A DNA stretch of 64,000 nt from an uncultured Bacteroidales bacterium (GTDB taxonomy: Bacteria; Bacteroidota; Bacteroidia; Bacteroidales; Bacteroidaceae): contig CADCBH010000005.1 in NCBI GenBank assembly GCA_902799655.1, positions 43,837 to 107,836 of the forward strand, written 5' to 3'. The notes under the pieces were generated by a model. It ran no database searches, was not told where the DNA came from, and saw only the letters and a list, made by a program, of their open reading frames with translations. A program made the position numbers and the translations under genes. Each line of letters opens with the position of its first letter. Positions within the stretch are counted from its first letter, which is position 1. Positions 6,908 through 16,286 of the stretch are shown here, piece by piece.

Positions 6908-9346
6908 ATGGAATATATGAAGAGAATCTATTTGGTTTTGTTGCTGTCGATGGTGATGGTTGCCACCACTTATGCACAGCGTCTTACAGATGAACAGGTG
7001 ACTGCTATCGCGCTTCAGCAGAAGAAGGCTGGCGTTTCGGATAATCAGATTGTAACTAACTTGATGAAGCGTGGTGCCACCCTTGCTCAGATTCAACGTA
7101 TTCGTCAGCAGAATGCCAAGGCGATAACCAAGCAAGGCTTAGATGGTCCTGTGGACAATGCCATTGGTGATGCCGCTACCCGTATGCGTCAAAAGTCTTC
7201 AGAAGATGGATCTCAATCCTATTCTGATACGATGGAGAATGAAATCAGTGAAGACGCCGGCATGGATGAACAGATGCAGTCAACCATCTCCGCAGAATCA
7301 CAGACTCGTAAGGTCTTCGGTCGTGATATTTTTAATAACCGCTCGCTCACCTTTGAACCCCAGATGAATATCGCTACGCCACAGAATTATGTGTTAGGTC
7401 CAGGTGATATTCTGGTGATTGATGTGTATGGTGCTTCTCAGGAGAGTCTGAAGTTGACTGTCAGCCCAGACGGAGATATCACAGTTCCTGATTTCGGTCC
7501 TATTCAGGTCAGCGGACTTACAGTGGCTGCTGCCCGTTCGCGTATTGCCAGCCGCTTAGGCAGGTATTTCCAGAGCTCACAGATTAAGACTACATTGGGT
7601 CAGACACGTTCTATCCAGGTCAATGTGATGGGTGAGGTGCGTGTGCCCGGCACCTATACGTTGAGTGCTTTTGCTACCGTATTCCATGCCTTATATCGTG
7701 CCGGTGGTATCAATGACTTAGGTACGCTGCGTAATATCAAGGTGTACCGTCAGGGCCGACTGATTACCGTCGTCGACGTCTATGAGTTTATTCTCAATGG
7801 TCGTCTCGCCGGTAATATCCGTCTGCAGGAAAACGATGTTATTCAGGTAGGTGCTTATGATTGTATCGTTGACCTCTTCGGACATGTCAAGCGCCCCATG
7901 GCCTATGAGTTACGTCAGGGTGAGAGTCTCTCTACTTTGATGAAGTATTCAGGCGGTTTCAGCGCTGATGCTTATAAGAAGACGCTCCGTGTGTACCGCA
8001 AGAGTGGTCGCATGAAGAGCGTGTTCAATGTGGATGAGTTTGATATGTCATCCTTTAAGATGGAGGATGGTGACGAGGTGACCGTCGACTCTATCTTTGA
8101 CCGTTACGAGAATATGGTCGAGGTGAAGGGTGCCGTCTTCCGTCCCGGTATGTATCAGTTGGGTGAGAAGGTGTTTAGCGTGCGTAGCCTGTTGGAACGT
8201 GCTGAGGGACTCACTGAGGAAGCACTGCCCACCCGTGCTGTCATGCGCCGTATGAAACCCAACCGTACACAGGAAGTGTTGAGCGTCAATGTAGAAGGTA
8301 TCCTCGCTGGCAGTGAGGCAGATATCCCCTTGCAGAATGAAGATGTGCTGTTTGTTCCCACACAGGCTGAGCATACCAATCAGCGTACGCTGACCATTGA
8401 GGGTGAAGTCATCTTCCCCGGTGTCTATGAGTATGCTGAAAATATGACTATTGAAGACATGATTCTTCAGGCTGGTGGTCTGACAGATGCTGCATCCACA
8501 ACTAAGGTTGATGTGTCGAGACGCATCCGTGATTCGAAAGCTGTCACTTCCGGTATGCAGATTTCCAAGACCTATAGTTTCTCGATTGATGAGAACTTCA
8601 AAATGAACGAAGGCCGTACTTTCTTCCTTGAGCCCTACGATATCGTTCAGGTGCGCCGTAGTCCGGTATTCCAAGACCCCATCACGGTCACCGCTGGTGG
8701 TGAGATTGCTTTCCGCGGAACCTATACGATGGAGCGTAAGAACCAGCGCCTGTCGGATTTAGTACATGCTGCCGGTGGTGCTGTGGAAGGTGCTGATGTC
8801 CGTGGCGCTCGTCTGATACGTAAGATGAGTGAAGATGAGAAAGCCCGTATCCGCTCCATCATCCGTATGGCGCGTCAGAACTCAGATTCGAACGACTCTA
8901 TCTCTCTGAATAAGCTGGCCTTACGCACGACCTATCCTGTGGGTATCCATCTGGATGAAGCACTGGCTCACCCAGGTTCCAGCAAGGATATCGAGTTGAT
9001 GGATGGTGATCAGCTGATTATTCCACGCTTCAACCATACCGTCCGTATCTCCGGTGACGTCTATACGCCAAATACCGTCGCCTTTGAATCAGGCAAGGAC
9101 TATAAGTACTATATCGAACAGGCTGGTGGCTTTGGTGATCGTGCCAAGAAGCGCAATGCCTATATCGTTTATCAAAATGGTACGATGGCAATGGCCAAGA
9201 AAGGCAAGATTGAACCTGGTTGTGAGATTATCGTACCTAGTAAGGAAAAGAAGGATGGCAATACTCTGAACCAGTGGCTTGGTATTGGAGCTAGTATGGC
9301 TTCACTCGCTACCATGCTCGTGTCTATTGCTCATCTGGTGAAATAA
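6908..9346 (+). CDS. Wza-like polysaccharide export outer membrane protein with multiple SLBB domains
   Basis: An 812-residue outer membrane exporter that would form the exit channel for a capsule or exopolysaccharide. A signal peptide ends at TTYAQ near residue 24. An alternative start at 6917 (MKRIYLV) gives an equally good signal. A short helical region (residues 25-75) precedes the Poly_export domain (NYVLGPGDILVIDVYG, TVSPDGDITVPDFGPI). Several SLBB repeats follow (VMGEVRVPGTYTL, VKGAVFRPGMYQLG, IEGEVIFPGVYEYAE, AGGEIAFRGTYTM, ISGDVYTPNTVAF). A hydrophobic segment (IGASMASLATMLVSIAHLV) ends the chain. It is about twice as long as E. coli Wza, which is common in Bacteroidetes. Confidence 0.93.
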   Translation: MEYMKRIYLVLLLSMVMVATTYAQRLTDEQVTAIALQQKKAGVSDNQIVTNLMKRGATLAQIQRIRQQNAKAITKQGLDGPVDNAIGDAATRMRQKSSEDGSQSYSDTMENEISEDAGMDEQMQSTISAESQTRKVFGRDIFNNRSLTFEPQMNIATPQNYVLGPGDILVIDVYGASQESLKLTVSPDGDITVPDFGPIQVSGLTVAAARSRIASRLGRYFQSSQIKTTLGQTRSIQVNVMGEVRVPGTYTLSAFATVFHALYRAGGINDLGTLRNIKVYRQGRLITVVDVYEFILNGRLAGNIRLQENDVIQVGAYDCIVDLFGHVKRPMAYELRQGESLSTLMKYSGGFSADAYKKTLRVYRKSGRMKSVFNVDEFDMSSFKMEDGDEVTVDSIFDRYENMVEVKGAVFRPGMYQLGEKVFSVRSLLERAEGLTEEALPTRAVMRRMKPNRTQEVLSVNVEGILAGSEADIPLQNEDVLFVPTQAEHTNQRTLTIEGEVIFPGVYEYAENMTIEDMILQAGGLTDAASTTKVDVSRRIRDSKAVTSGMQISKTYSFSIDENFKMNEGRTFFLEPYDIVQVRRSPVFQDPITVTAGGEIAFRGTYTMERKNQRLSDLVHAAGGAVEGADVRGARLIRKMSEDEKARIRSIIRMARQNSDSNDSISLNKLALRTTYPVGIHLDEALAHPGSSKDIELMDGDQLIIPRFNHTVRISGDVYTPNTVAFESGKDYKYYIEQAGGFGDRAKKRNAYIVYQNGTMAMAKKGKIEPGCEIIVPSKEKKDGNTLNQWLGIGASMASLATMLVSIAHLVK

Positions 9347-9366
9347 ACTATTCAAAGTGATTCAAT

Positions 9367-10455
9367 ATGTCGTCAGAAGAAAACTATATCGAACAGGAAG
9401 AATCATCCATCGACTTCATCAAGATATTTAATGATCTGAAGAAGTATAAGAAACTGTACTATAAGGTGCTGGGCATCACTGCCGTGTTTGCTGTGATATA
9501 TACTTTGAGCCTTCCCAATTATTATAAGGTGACGGTCAAGCTCAGCCCTGAGATGAGCAGCAAGCGTAGTAGCAGCTCCTTGGCCAGCATGGCCAGTATG
9601 TTTGGCGTCAATCTCACTGGTGCCGCAGGCAACAGTACGGAGGCTCTGTTCCCAACCTTGTATCCAGACCTGATGAACAGTGTCACCTTCCATACCACCT
9701 TGTTTCCTATTAAGATTCACCGTGATAAGGAAGATAGGATGATGACCTATTACGACTACCTGCTGAATGAGCAGAAGGCTCCATGGTGGTCGGAAGCCAT
9801 GGGGGCAACCACCAAGGCGATAGCCAGTCTCTTTGCTGGTGAAAAGAAAAAGGAATCCAAGAAGGTTGACCCCTTCAGGCTGACCAAAAAACAGGCTGCT
9901 ATTGTGAAGTCCTTGGAGAAGCGTATTGTCTGTGATGTCGATAAAAAGACCATGGTCATTACCATTGATGTCACCGACCAAGACCCACTGATTGCCGCCA
10001 CGATGGCTGATTCGGTGCAGCAGCGCCTGCAGGATTTTATCACCGAATACCGCACCAAGAAAGCCCGCAATGACTTGGCATTCAGCAAAAAAGCGTTTGC
10101 TGAGGCTAAGGAGCGCTATGAACAGGCTCGTCGCCGCTATGCCTCATTCAGTGATGCCAACCAGCGTATCTTCCTGGAGGCACTGCGTAGTGAACAGTCT
10201 AAGCTCAGTCAGGAGCTCGCCATCCAGTCACAGGTCTATACCCAGGCTTCTGCCCAGTTGCAGCAGGCAGAGTTGGATGTGCAGCGCGAGACACCTGCAT
10301 TCACTGTCCTTGAGCCCGCTACGGTGCCTGTAAGAAAGGCCGGTCCTGCACGTGCCAAGATGTGTCTGATATTCCTGTTTCTGGCTTTCTTGGGTACTTC
10401 TGTCTATGCATTATATAAAGAAGGTGACTTGAAACAACTTTTAGGTCTTTCATAA
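9367..10455 (+). CDS. Wzz-type chain length determinant protein
   Basis: A 362-residue inner membrane protein with one transmembrane segment near residues 38-55 (YKVLGITAVFAVIYTLSL), a large periplasmic part rich in coiled coil (residues 200-310), the Pro-rich motif typical of Wzz proteins (LEPATVPVRKAGPARAK), and a second transmembrane segment (MCLIFLFLAFLGTSVYAL). There is no C-terminal tyrosine kinase domain, so it resembles Wzz rather than full-length Wzc. It lies 20 bp after the Wza-like gene and would act with it to set chain length or couple synthesis to export. The partner kinase and polymerase are not in the window. Confidence 0.9.
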   Translation: MSSEENYIEQEESSIDFIKIFNDLKKYKKLYYKVLGITAVFAVIYTLSLPNYYKVTVKLSPEMSSKRSSSSLASMASMFGVNLTGAAGNSTEALFPTLYPDLMNSVTFHTTLFPIKIHRDKEDRMMTYYDYLLNEQKAPWWSEAMGATTKAIASLFAGEKKKESKKVDPFRLTKKQAAIVKSLEKRIVCDVDKKTMVITIDVTDQDPLIAATMADSVQQRLQDFITEYRTKKARNDLAFSKKAFAEAKERYEQARRRYASFSDANQRIFLEALRSEQSKLSQELAIQSQVYTQASAQLQQAELDVQRETPAFTVLEPATVPVRKAGPARAKMCLIFLFLAFLGTSVYALYKEGDLKQLLGLS

Positions 10456-10473
10456 AAATACTATTCAGTTTAT

Positions 10474-10504
10474 TTTGTAAATGAAAAAACAATTTGTATA
10501 TTTG
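10474..10504 (+). promoter_or_regulatory. Promoter for the CapD/WbpM-like gene
   Basis: TTTG at 10474-10477, a 19-bp spacer, and TATATTTG at 10497-10504 form a textbook Bacteroidetes promoter. Transcription would begin near 10511, so an ATG at 10494 in the same frame cannot be the start and the ATG at 10533 is used. Confidence 0.85.
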
Positions 10505-10532
10505 CAAACGAAAAACAAAGACTGAAGGATCC

Positions 10533-12461
10533 ATGAAAAAATTGTTTAAACCTGTTGAGAGGATATTAAGCTGGTATTTTAGCAAGAATGCTTTACCTTA
10601 TTGGGGCATTCTGGTGCTGGATTTCCTAATTATGATGCTGGCAGGTATCGTGACCTATTGGCTGTTTATCTTTAGGACGCTGGATGCCCTTGATCAACTC
10701 AAGTTGTTGCAGACAATTACGATGTATGCGTTGCCGACTTTTATCGGTGCGCGTATGTTCCACACGTATTCCGGTATTGTGCGCTATTCATCATTTATCG
10801 ACCTGACGCGTGTGTTCTACGCCAATGCGGTATCTCTTCTTGTAGCCTATTTGATGCACTACCTCGTGCTTTACTATCCCGATAATACTTTCTATCACCT
10901 GTCTTTCCGTCATATTGTTTTGATGTATTTCATAGCCACACTGCTCATGTGGGGAATGCGTGTACTTGTCAAAACACTCTATGAGGTCACCACGCTCGAT
11001 GCCCGAGCAGCCCGCGTACTCATATACGGTATTATGGAGAGTGGGGTAGGACTGGCAAAGTATATCCGTTCGCAAAGTCCTGCACGTTACAACGTAAAGG
11101 GTTTCATCGCTCCGGACATAACCAGTAATAACCACAACCGTATCATGGGCTTGCATGTATTCAATGCCAATAATGATATTGCTCAAGTTGTCCGTCGTCT
11201 GCACATTGATGCAGTGCTGGTGGCTCCACAACGTATCAATGACTTCCGTAATGCCCAGCAACTGCAGGATGATATCTTGAGTTCAGGTGTAAAGATTCTG
11301 ATGTCACAGAATGTCCGTGAGGTGAATGTCAAAGACGGAGAATTGGATGATCAAGGCGACCAAGGGTATCAGTTGAAGGAGGTCAGCGTGGAAGACCTGT
11401 TGCCACGTGATGAAATCCGTGTCGATATGAAGTCTGTGGGTGAATTGCTGAGCAACCGACGTATCCTGATTACGGGTTCTGCCGGTTCTATTGGCTCTGA
11501 GATGGTTCGTCAGATTGCAGCCTATAAGCCGGCTGCCATGATGCTGATAGACCAGGCTGAGACGCCAGAGCATGACCTGCAGCTGATGATGGCCAAGAAG
11601 TTTAAGGATGTTCCTACGGATATCGTGGTGACTTCTATCTGCAAGCAAGACCGCATGGAACATATCTTCCGCGAGTTCCAACCTGAATACGTGTTCCATG
11701 CCGCTGCCTATAAACACGTACCCATGATGGAGGATAATCCTTCAGAGGCCGTTCAGAACAACGTTCTCGGAACGAAGATTATCGCTGATCTCAGTGTGAA
11801 ATATGGTGTGAAGAAATTCGTGATGGTCTCTACTGACAAGGCCGTCAATCCCACCAATGTCATGGGATGCTCCAAGCGCATCTGTGAGATTTATGTGCAG
11901 GCGCTTGGCAAGACTTGCAAGACACAGTTTGTGACCACCCGCTTCGGTAATGTGCTGGGCAGCAATGGTTCGGTGATTCCACTGTTTAAAGAACAGATTC
12001 GCAATGGTGGTCCTGTTACGGTGACAGATGAACGTATTGTCCGCTATTTTATGCTCATTCCAGAGGCCTGTAAACTCGTGCTTGAAGCTGGTACAAAGGG
12101 TAATGGCGGTGAGATTTTCGTCTTCGATATGGGTAAGCCCGTGCGTATTGCAGATTTGGCAAAACGTATGATTCGTCTGAGTGGTGCCAAGAATGTGGAG
12201 ATACAATATACAGGACTGAGGCCTGGTGAGAAACTCTATGAGGAGGTGCTCAATGACTTGGAAGGTACCAAGCCCACTTTCCACGAGAAGATACGTATTG
12301 CCGAGGTTCGCGACTACGACTATCAAGAGGTGTCGAAGGACATCGACGAGCTTATCAATATCTCTAAAGCCTATGACAATATGGCTACGGTGAAGAAGAT
12401 GAAAGACATTGTACCTGAGTACAAGTCGAATAACTCAGTGTATGAAATACTTGATCAATAA
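10533..12461 (+). CDS. CapD/WbpM-like membrane-bound nucleotide-sugar 4,6-dehydratase
   Basis: A 642-residue protein that probably makes a 4-keto-6-deoxy nucleotide sugar (UDP-GlcNAc or similar) for surface glycans. Four N-terminal transmembrane segments (for example WGILVLDFLIMMLAGIVTY) precede a first Rossmann-like region (RVLIYGIMESGVGLAK). A complete short-chain dehydrogenase domain follows, with the glycine motif ITGSAGSIGSEM. The catalytic region STDKAVNPTNVMGCSK has Met where most SDR enzymes have Tyr, as in the WbpM/FlaA1 long group, so it is not a defect. It starts its own transcript downstream of the Wzz-like gene and is functionally linked to the two export genes before it. Confidence 0.92.
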   Translation: MKKLFKPVERILSWYFSKNALPYWGILVLDFLIMMLAGIVTYWLFIFRTLDALDQLKLLQTITMYALPTFIGARMFHTYSGIVRYSSFIDLTRVFYANAVSLLVAYLMHYLVLYYPDNTFYHLSFRHIVLMYFIATLLMWGMRVLVKTLYEVTTLDARAARVLIYGIMESGVGLAKYIRSQSPARYNVKGFIAPDITSNNHNRIMGLHVFNANNDIAQVVRRLHIDAVLVAPQRINDFRNAQQLQDDILSSGVKILMSQNVREVNVKDGELDDQGDQGYQLKEVSVEDLLPRDEIRVDMKSVGELLSNRRILITGSAGSIGSEMVRQIAAYKPAAMMLIDQAETPEHDLQLMMAKKFKDVPTDIVVTSICKQDRMEHIFREFQPEYVFHAAAYKHVPMMEDNPSEAVQNNVLGTKIIADLSVKYGVKKFVMVSTDKAVNPTNVMGCSKRICEIYVQALGKTCKTQFVTTRFGNVLGSNGSVIPLFKEQIRNGGPVTVTDERIVRYFMLIPEACKLVLEAGTKGNGGEIFVFDMGKPVRIADLAKRMIRLSGAKNVEIQYTGLRPGEKLYEEVLNDLEGTKPTFHEKIRIAEVRDYDYQEVSKDIDELINISKAYDNMATVKKMKDIVPEYKSNNSVYEILDQ

Positions 12462-12481
12462 CTTATAAATCTATATCTATT

Positions 12482-13981
12482 ATGCTTACACAACAAGACC
12501 TAAAGCAGCTGGCTCAGAAGGGTATCTCTGAGCAGCAGATTGAGAACCAACTGGGACAGTTTAAAACCGGTTTCCCCTTCCTGAAACTAGAGGCCGCTGC
12601 AGCCATTGGAAAAGGTATCGTGGCTCCTAATGCTGAAGAAGGAAAGAACTATGTTGCCGCTTGGCAGGACTATAAGGCGCAGGGTAAGCGCGTGGTGAAG
12701 TTTGTACCCGCATCGGGTGCTGCCAGCCGCATGTTCAAAGACATGTTTGCCTTTGTGGATGCTGATTATGACGTGCCTACCACCGACTTCGAAAAGAAAT
12801 ATTTTGATAACATCGAGAAATTTGCTTTCTATGAGGAACTCGACGCCGTCTGTGTCAAGAATGAGGGCAAGGGTATCAAGGCTTTGATGGCAGACGGTCA
12901 GTATAAAGCCGTTGCTGCTAATATGTTGAAGGCTGAGGGTTTGAACTATGGTCAGCTACCCAAAGGCCTGTTGCTGTTCCATAATTATCCCGAGGGACCC
13001 CGTACACCGATGGAAGAGCATCTGGTTGAGGGTGCGCTCTATGCAGCTTCGAATGGTGAGGCTCATGTTCACTTTACTGTGTCTCACGAGCATATGGAGC
13101 TGTTCAAGCAGAAGGTTGCCCAGAAGGCTGACGGCTATGCCAAGAAGTATGGTATCAGCTATGACATTACTTTCTCGGAGCAGAAGCCTAGCACTGATAC
13201 CGTGGCAGCCAATCCCGACGGCACACCATTCCGTAACAGTGATGGTAGCCTGCTGTTCCGTCCCGGTGGTCATGGTGCCTTGATAGAGAACCTGAACGAG
13301 ATTGATGCTGACATCATCTTCGTCAAGAATATCGATAATGTTGTTCCCGACCGTTTGAAAGGTGATACCGTAGAATGGAAGCAGATTATTGCCGGTCTGT
13401 TGGTAACCTTGCAGAAGCAGGCTTTCGAATACCTTCGTCTGTTGGATGCCGGAGCAACCGATGCCCAGTTGCAGGAAATAGCCCGTTTTGTGGCTGACAA
13501 CCTGTGTACTGATGCGAAGGGAAATCGCGTGGATGCCGACTATCTGCACAAGAAACTGAATCGCCCCATGCGCGTTTGCGGTGTGGTGAAAAATGTCGGA
13601 GAACCTGGAGGCGGTCCGTTCCTGACTTATAATCAGGATGGTACTGTCAGTCTTCAGATTCTGGAGAGTTCACAGATTGACAAGTCGAATCAGGCCTATA
13701 TGGAGATGTTCACCAAGGGTACCCACTTCAATCCTGTGGATCTCGTCTGTGCCGTGAAGGACTATCAGGGCAAGCCTTTCGACCTGCCTCAATATGTGGA
13801 TCCCACTACGGGCTTCATCTCGCAGAAGTCGAAGAGCGGCAAGGAATTGCAGGCTCTCGAGTTGCCCGGTTTGTGGAATGGAGCGATGAGCGATTGGAGT
13901 ACCATCTTCGTGGAGGTGCCCCTGTCGACCTTCAATCCGGTCAAGACTGTCAACGACCTGTTGCGCGAACAGCACCAATAG
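12482..13981 (+). CDS. DUF4301 family protein
   Basis: A 499-residue protein matching DUF4301, a family I know mainly from Bacteroidetes. The N-terminal motif VVKFVPASGAASRMFKD, the central FRPGGHGALIENLNEI and NVGEPGGGPFLTYNQDG are the clearest landmarks. No signal peptide or membrane segment is visible, so it is cytoplasmic. Glycine-rich segments such as GHGALIENLN resemble sugar-nucleotide pyrophosphorylases, and the gene follows the CapD-like dehydratase by 20 bp. A role in nucleotide-sugar chemistry is plausible but unproven; the function is unknown to me. Confidence 0.85.
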   Translation: MLTQQDLKQLAQKGISEQQIENQLGQFKTGFPFLKLEAAAAIGKGIVAPNAEEGKNYVAAWQDYKAQGKRVVKFVPASGAASRMFKDMFAFVDADYDVPTTDFEKKYFDNIEKFAFYEELDAVCVKNEGKGIKALMADGQYKAVAANMLKAEGLNYGQLPKGLLLFHNYPEGPRTPMEEHLVEGALYAASNGEAHVHFTVSHEHMELFKQKVAQKADGYAKKYGISYDITFSEQKPSTDTVAANPDGTPFRNSDGSLLFRPGGHGALIENLNEIDADIIFVKNIDNVVPDRLKGDTVEWKQIIAGLLVTLQKQAFEYLRLLDAGATDAQLQEIARFVADNLCTDAKGNRVDADYLHKKLNRPMRVCGVVKNVGEPGGGPFLTYNQDGTVSLQILESSQIDKSNQAYMEMFTKGTHFNPVDLVCAVKDYQGKPFDLPQYVDPTTGFISQKSKSGKELQALELPGLWNGAMSDWSTIFVEVPLSTFNPVKTVNDLLREQHQ

Positions 13982-14016
13982 GTCGACAGCATATATTTTA
14001 AAACTAAATTTATAAT

Positions 14017-14247
14017 ATGGCGAAACTAAAAGGCGCCATTGTGGTGGATACTGAAAGGTGTAAGGGATGCAGCCTCTGCATTATCGCCTGCCCCCAGAAA
14101 GTAATCGCCCTGGCCAACAAAGTGAATCTGCACGGTTATCCTTATGTGGAGGCTGTCAACGAAGAAGCCTGCGTAGGCTGTGCTTCGTGTGGCATCGTCT
14201 GCCCAGATGGATGTATCACCGTGTATCGTAAAAGAGTGGAGGAGTAA
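14017..14247 (+). CDS. korD: 2-oxoacid:ferredoxin oxidoreductase, delta (ferredoxin) subunit
   Basis: A 76-residue two-cluster ferredoxin-type subunit. Two motifs bind [4Fe-4S] clusters: CKGCSLCIIACP (residues 14-25) and CVGCASCGIVCP. It would pass electrons between the TPP site of the beta subunit and external ferredoxin. It is the first of four genes (delta, alpha, beta, gamma), 2 bp before the alpha gene. The symbol follows the 2-oxoglutarate enzyme by convention; the exact 2-oxoacid cannot be read from this subunit. Confidence 0.92.
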   Translation: MAKLKGAIVVDTERCKGCSLCIIACPQKVIALANKVNLHGYPYVEAVNEEACVGCASCGIVCPDGCITVYRKRVEE

Positions 14248-14249
14248 GA

Positions 14250-15332
14250 ATGGAGAAAGAAGTTGTATTGATGAAAGGCAATGAGGCTATCGCCCATGCT
14301 GCCATTCGTTGCGGATGCGACGGCTATTTCGGCTATCCTATTACTCCGCAGAGTGAAGTGATTGAGACGTTAGCAGAGCTGAAGCCCTGGGAAACCACTG
14401 GTATGCAGGTGGTTCAGGCTGAGAGTGAGCTGGCATCGATTTACATGGTCTATGGTGCCGCTGGCGCAGGCAAGCGTGCGATGACTTCCTCGTCATCACC
14501 TGGTGTAGCCCTGATGCAAGAGGGTATCACCTACATGGCTGGTGCCGAGGTGCCTGGCGTGTTTGTCAATGTACAGCGCGGAGGTCCTGGTTTGGGTACT
14601 ATCCAGCCTTCACAGGGTGACTATTTCCAGGCAACCCGTGGTGGTGGTAATGGTGACTACAAGGTCATTGTGCTCGCTCCTTCTTCTGTACAGGAGATGG
14701 CTGATTTCGTGGATCTCGCTTTCGAGTTGGCTTTCAAGTATCGTAACCCTGCCATGATTCTCTCCGATGGTGTCATCGGTCAGATGATGGAGAAAGTGGT
14801 GCTGCCGCCTTTTAAGCCTCGCCGTACTGATGAGGAGGTCATCAAGCAGTGTCCTTGGGCATCAACTGGTAAACCCAAGAACAGAGACCGAGTTGTGATC
14901 ACTTCTCTGGAATTAAAGCCTGAGATTATGGAGCAGCGTAATATTGCTCTCCAGGAGAAATATGCCAAGATTCAGGAGAACGAGGTTCGCTTTGAAGAGC
15001 AGCAGATGGATGATGCAGAGTATGCGATTGTCGCTTTCGGTAGTGCTGCCCGTATTGCTGAGAAGTCTGTCGAGATAGCTCGTGAGCAGGGTATCAAGGT
15101 CGGTTTGTTCCGTCCTATCACATTGTTCCCATTCCCAACCCAGCAGATTGCTGCCTTGTCGAAGAAGGTGAAGGGTATTCTTGTCGCTGAAATCAACGCA
15201 GGCCAGATGGTACAGGATGTTCGCCTCGCTGTGAACGGTGCTGTGCCCGTAGAGCAGTTTGGTCGTCTGGGAGGTATCGTTCCTGATCCTGAGGAAATAG
15301 TTAATGCCTTACGGCATTTAATTAAGAATTAA
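14250..15332 (+). CDS. korA: 2-oxoacid:ferredoxin oxidoreductase, alpha subunit (KorA/VorB type)
   Basis: A 360-residue subunit carrying the pyrimidine-binding and transketolase C-terminal domains. Landmarks are MKGNEAIAHAAIRCGCDGYFGYPITPQSE near the start, AGAGKRAMTSSSSPG, and VNVQRGGPGLGTIQPSQGDY. The enzyme converts a 2-oxoacid and CoA to acyl-CoA, CO2 and reduced ferredoxin, or the reverse in anaerobes. Databases often call this type 3-methyl-2-oxobutanoate dehydrogenase subunit VorB, so either 2-oxoglutarate or branched-chain 2-oxoacids could be the substrate. The last codons (LIKN and stop) lie in a heptamer repeat that continues into the spacer. Confidence 0.9.
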   Translation: MEKEVVLMKGNEAIAHAAIRCGCDGYFGYPITPQSEVIETLAELKPWETTGMQVVQAESELASIYMVYGAAGAGKRAMTSSSSPGVALMQEGITYMAGAEVPGVFVNVQRGGPGLGTIQPSQGDYFQATRGGGNGDYKVIVLAPSSVQEMADFVDLAFELAFKYRNPAMILSDGVIGQMMEKVVLPPFKPRRTDEEVIKQCPWASTGKPKNRDRVVITSLELKPEIMEQRNIALQEKYAKIQENEVRFEEQQMDDAEYAIVAFGSAARIAEKSVEIAREQGIKVGLFRPITLFPFPTQQIAALSKKVKGILVAEINAGQMVQDVRLAVNGAVPVEQFGRLGGIVPDPEEIVNALRHLIKN

Positions 15333-15476
15333 GAGTTAAGAATTAAGAGTTGTCGGCTTTGCCGATTAAGAATTAACAATTAAGAAGTAAGTCGTTGTAT
15401 GATAATTCTAAATTCATAATTTAAAATCACAGCGAAGCGAGAATAACTCTAAATTCTAAATTCTAAAATCTAAATT
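15321..15476. repeat. Two blocks of 7-bp repeats between korA and korB
   Basis: ATTAAGA-type heptamers run from 15321 to 15348 (across the korA stop codon at 15330-15332) and again at 15365-15385. CTAAATT-type heptamers run from 15449 to 15476, just before korB. Between them are a small hairpin CGGC-TTT-GCCG (15354-15364) and AT-rich sequence. No promoter was found in the 152-bp spacer. Confidence 0.8.
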
Positions 15477-15484
15477 CAAAGATT

Positions 15485-16258
15485 ATGGATAGAAATCAAA
15501 TAGTTCAGCCAGAGAACATCGTCTGCAAGAAACCTACATTGATGAACGACAATAATATGCACTACTGCCCGGGCTGTAGCCATGGTGTGGTGCATAAGCT
15601 GATTGCTGAAGTCATTGAGGAGATGGGAATGGAAGACAAGGCCGTAGGTGTATCACCCGTTGGTTGTGCTGTCTTCGCGTACAATTATATTGATATTGAC
15701 TGGCAGGAAGCTGCCCATGGACGTGCACCCGCACTGGCTACTGGTATCAAGCGCTGTTGGCCCGACCGTCTGGTGTTTACCTATCAGGGTGATGGTGACT
15801 TGGCTTGTATTGGTACCTGTGAGACCATTCATGCCTTAAACCGTGGCGAGAATATCGTGATTATTTTCGTGAACAATGCCATTTATGGTATGACGGGTGG
15901 TCAGATGGCGCCTACTACACTGATTGGTCAGAAGACTTCAACCTGTCCTTATGGCCGTGATCCTCAGATTCATGGATATCCCTTGAAGATGGCAGATATC
16001 GCTGCTGGTCTTGAAGGTACATGCTATGTAACACGCCAGAGTGTGGAGAGTGTGGGTTCTATATTGAAGGCCAAGAAGGCGTTGCGTAAGGCTTTTGAAG
16101 CTTCGATGGCCGGTAAAGGCTCATCGCTCGTAGAGTTCGTCTCTACCTGTAATAGCGGTTGGAAACTTACGCCGGCAAAGGCTAATGAATGGATGAAGGA
16201 GAATATGTTCCCCTTCTATCCCAAAGGTGACCTGAAAGATACGACGGGTGAGAAGTAA
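15485..16258 (+). CDS. korB: 2-oxoacid:ferredoxin oxidoreductase, beta (TPP-binding) subunit
   Basis: A 257-residue subunit binding thiamine diphosphate and one [4Fe-4S] cluster. The N-terminal YCPGCSHG supplies cluster cysteines. The TPP motif runs from YQGDGDLACIG to VNNAIYGMTGGQMAPTT, and VEFVSTCNSGW near the C-terminus holds a further conserved cysteine. It lies between the alpha and gamma genes; the spacer before it is filled with heptamer repeats. Confidence 0.93.
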   Translation: MDRNQIVQPENIVCKKPTLMNDNNMHYCPGCSHGVVHKLIAEVIEEMGMEDKAVGVSPVGCAVFAYNYIDIDWQEAAHGRAPALATGIKRCWPDRLVFTYQGDGDLACIGTCETIHALNRGENIVIIFVNNAIYGMTGGQMAPTTLIGQKTSTCPYGRDPQIHGYPLKMADIAAGLEGTCYVTRQSVESVGSILKAKKALRKAFEASMAGKGSSLVEFVSTCNSGWKLTPAKANEWMKENMFPFYPKGDLKDTTGEK

Positions 16259-16286
16259 GATGTAAGTAGTAAGATGTAAGAAGTTA
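16252..16286. repeat. 7-bp repeats across the korB stop and up to the korC start
   Basis: Five heptamers in phase: GAAGTAA, GATGTAA, GTAGTAA, GATGTAA and GAAGTTA. The first contains the korB stop codon and the last ends at the first base of the korC ATG, so the repeat spans the whole spacer. Confidence 0.82.

Noticed and set aside
10494-10532. Upstream ATG extension of the CapD-like gene
   Set aside because: The ATG overlaps the -7 box TATATTTG, upstream of the expected transcription start.
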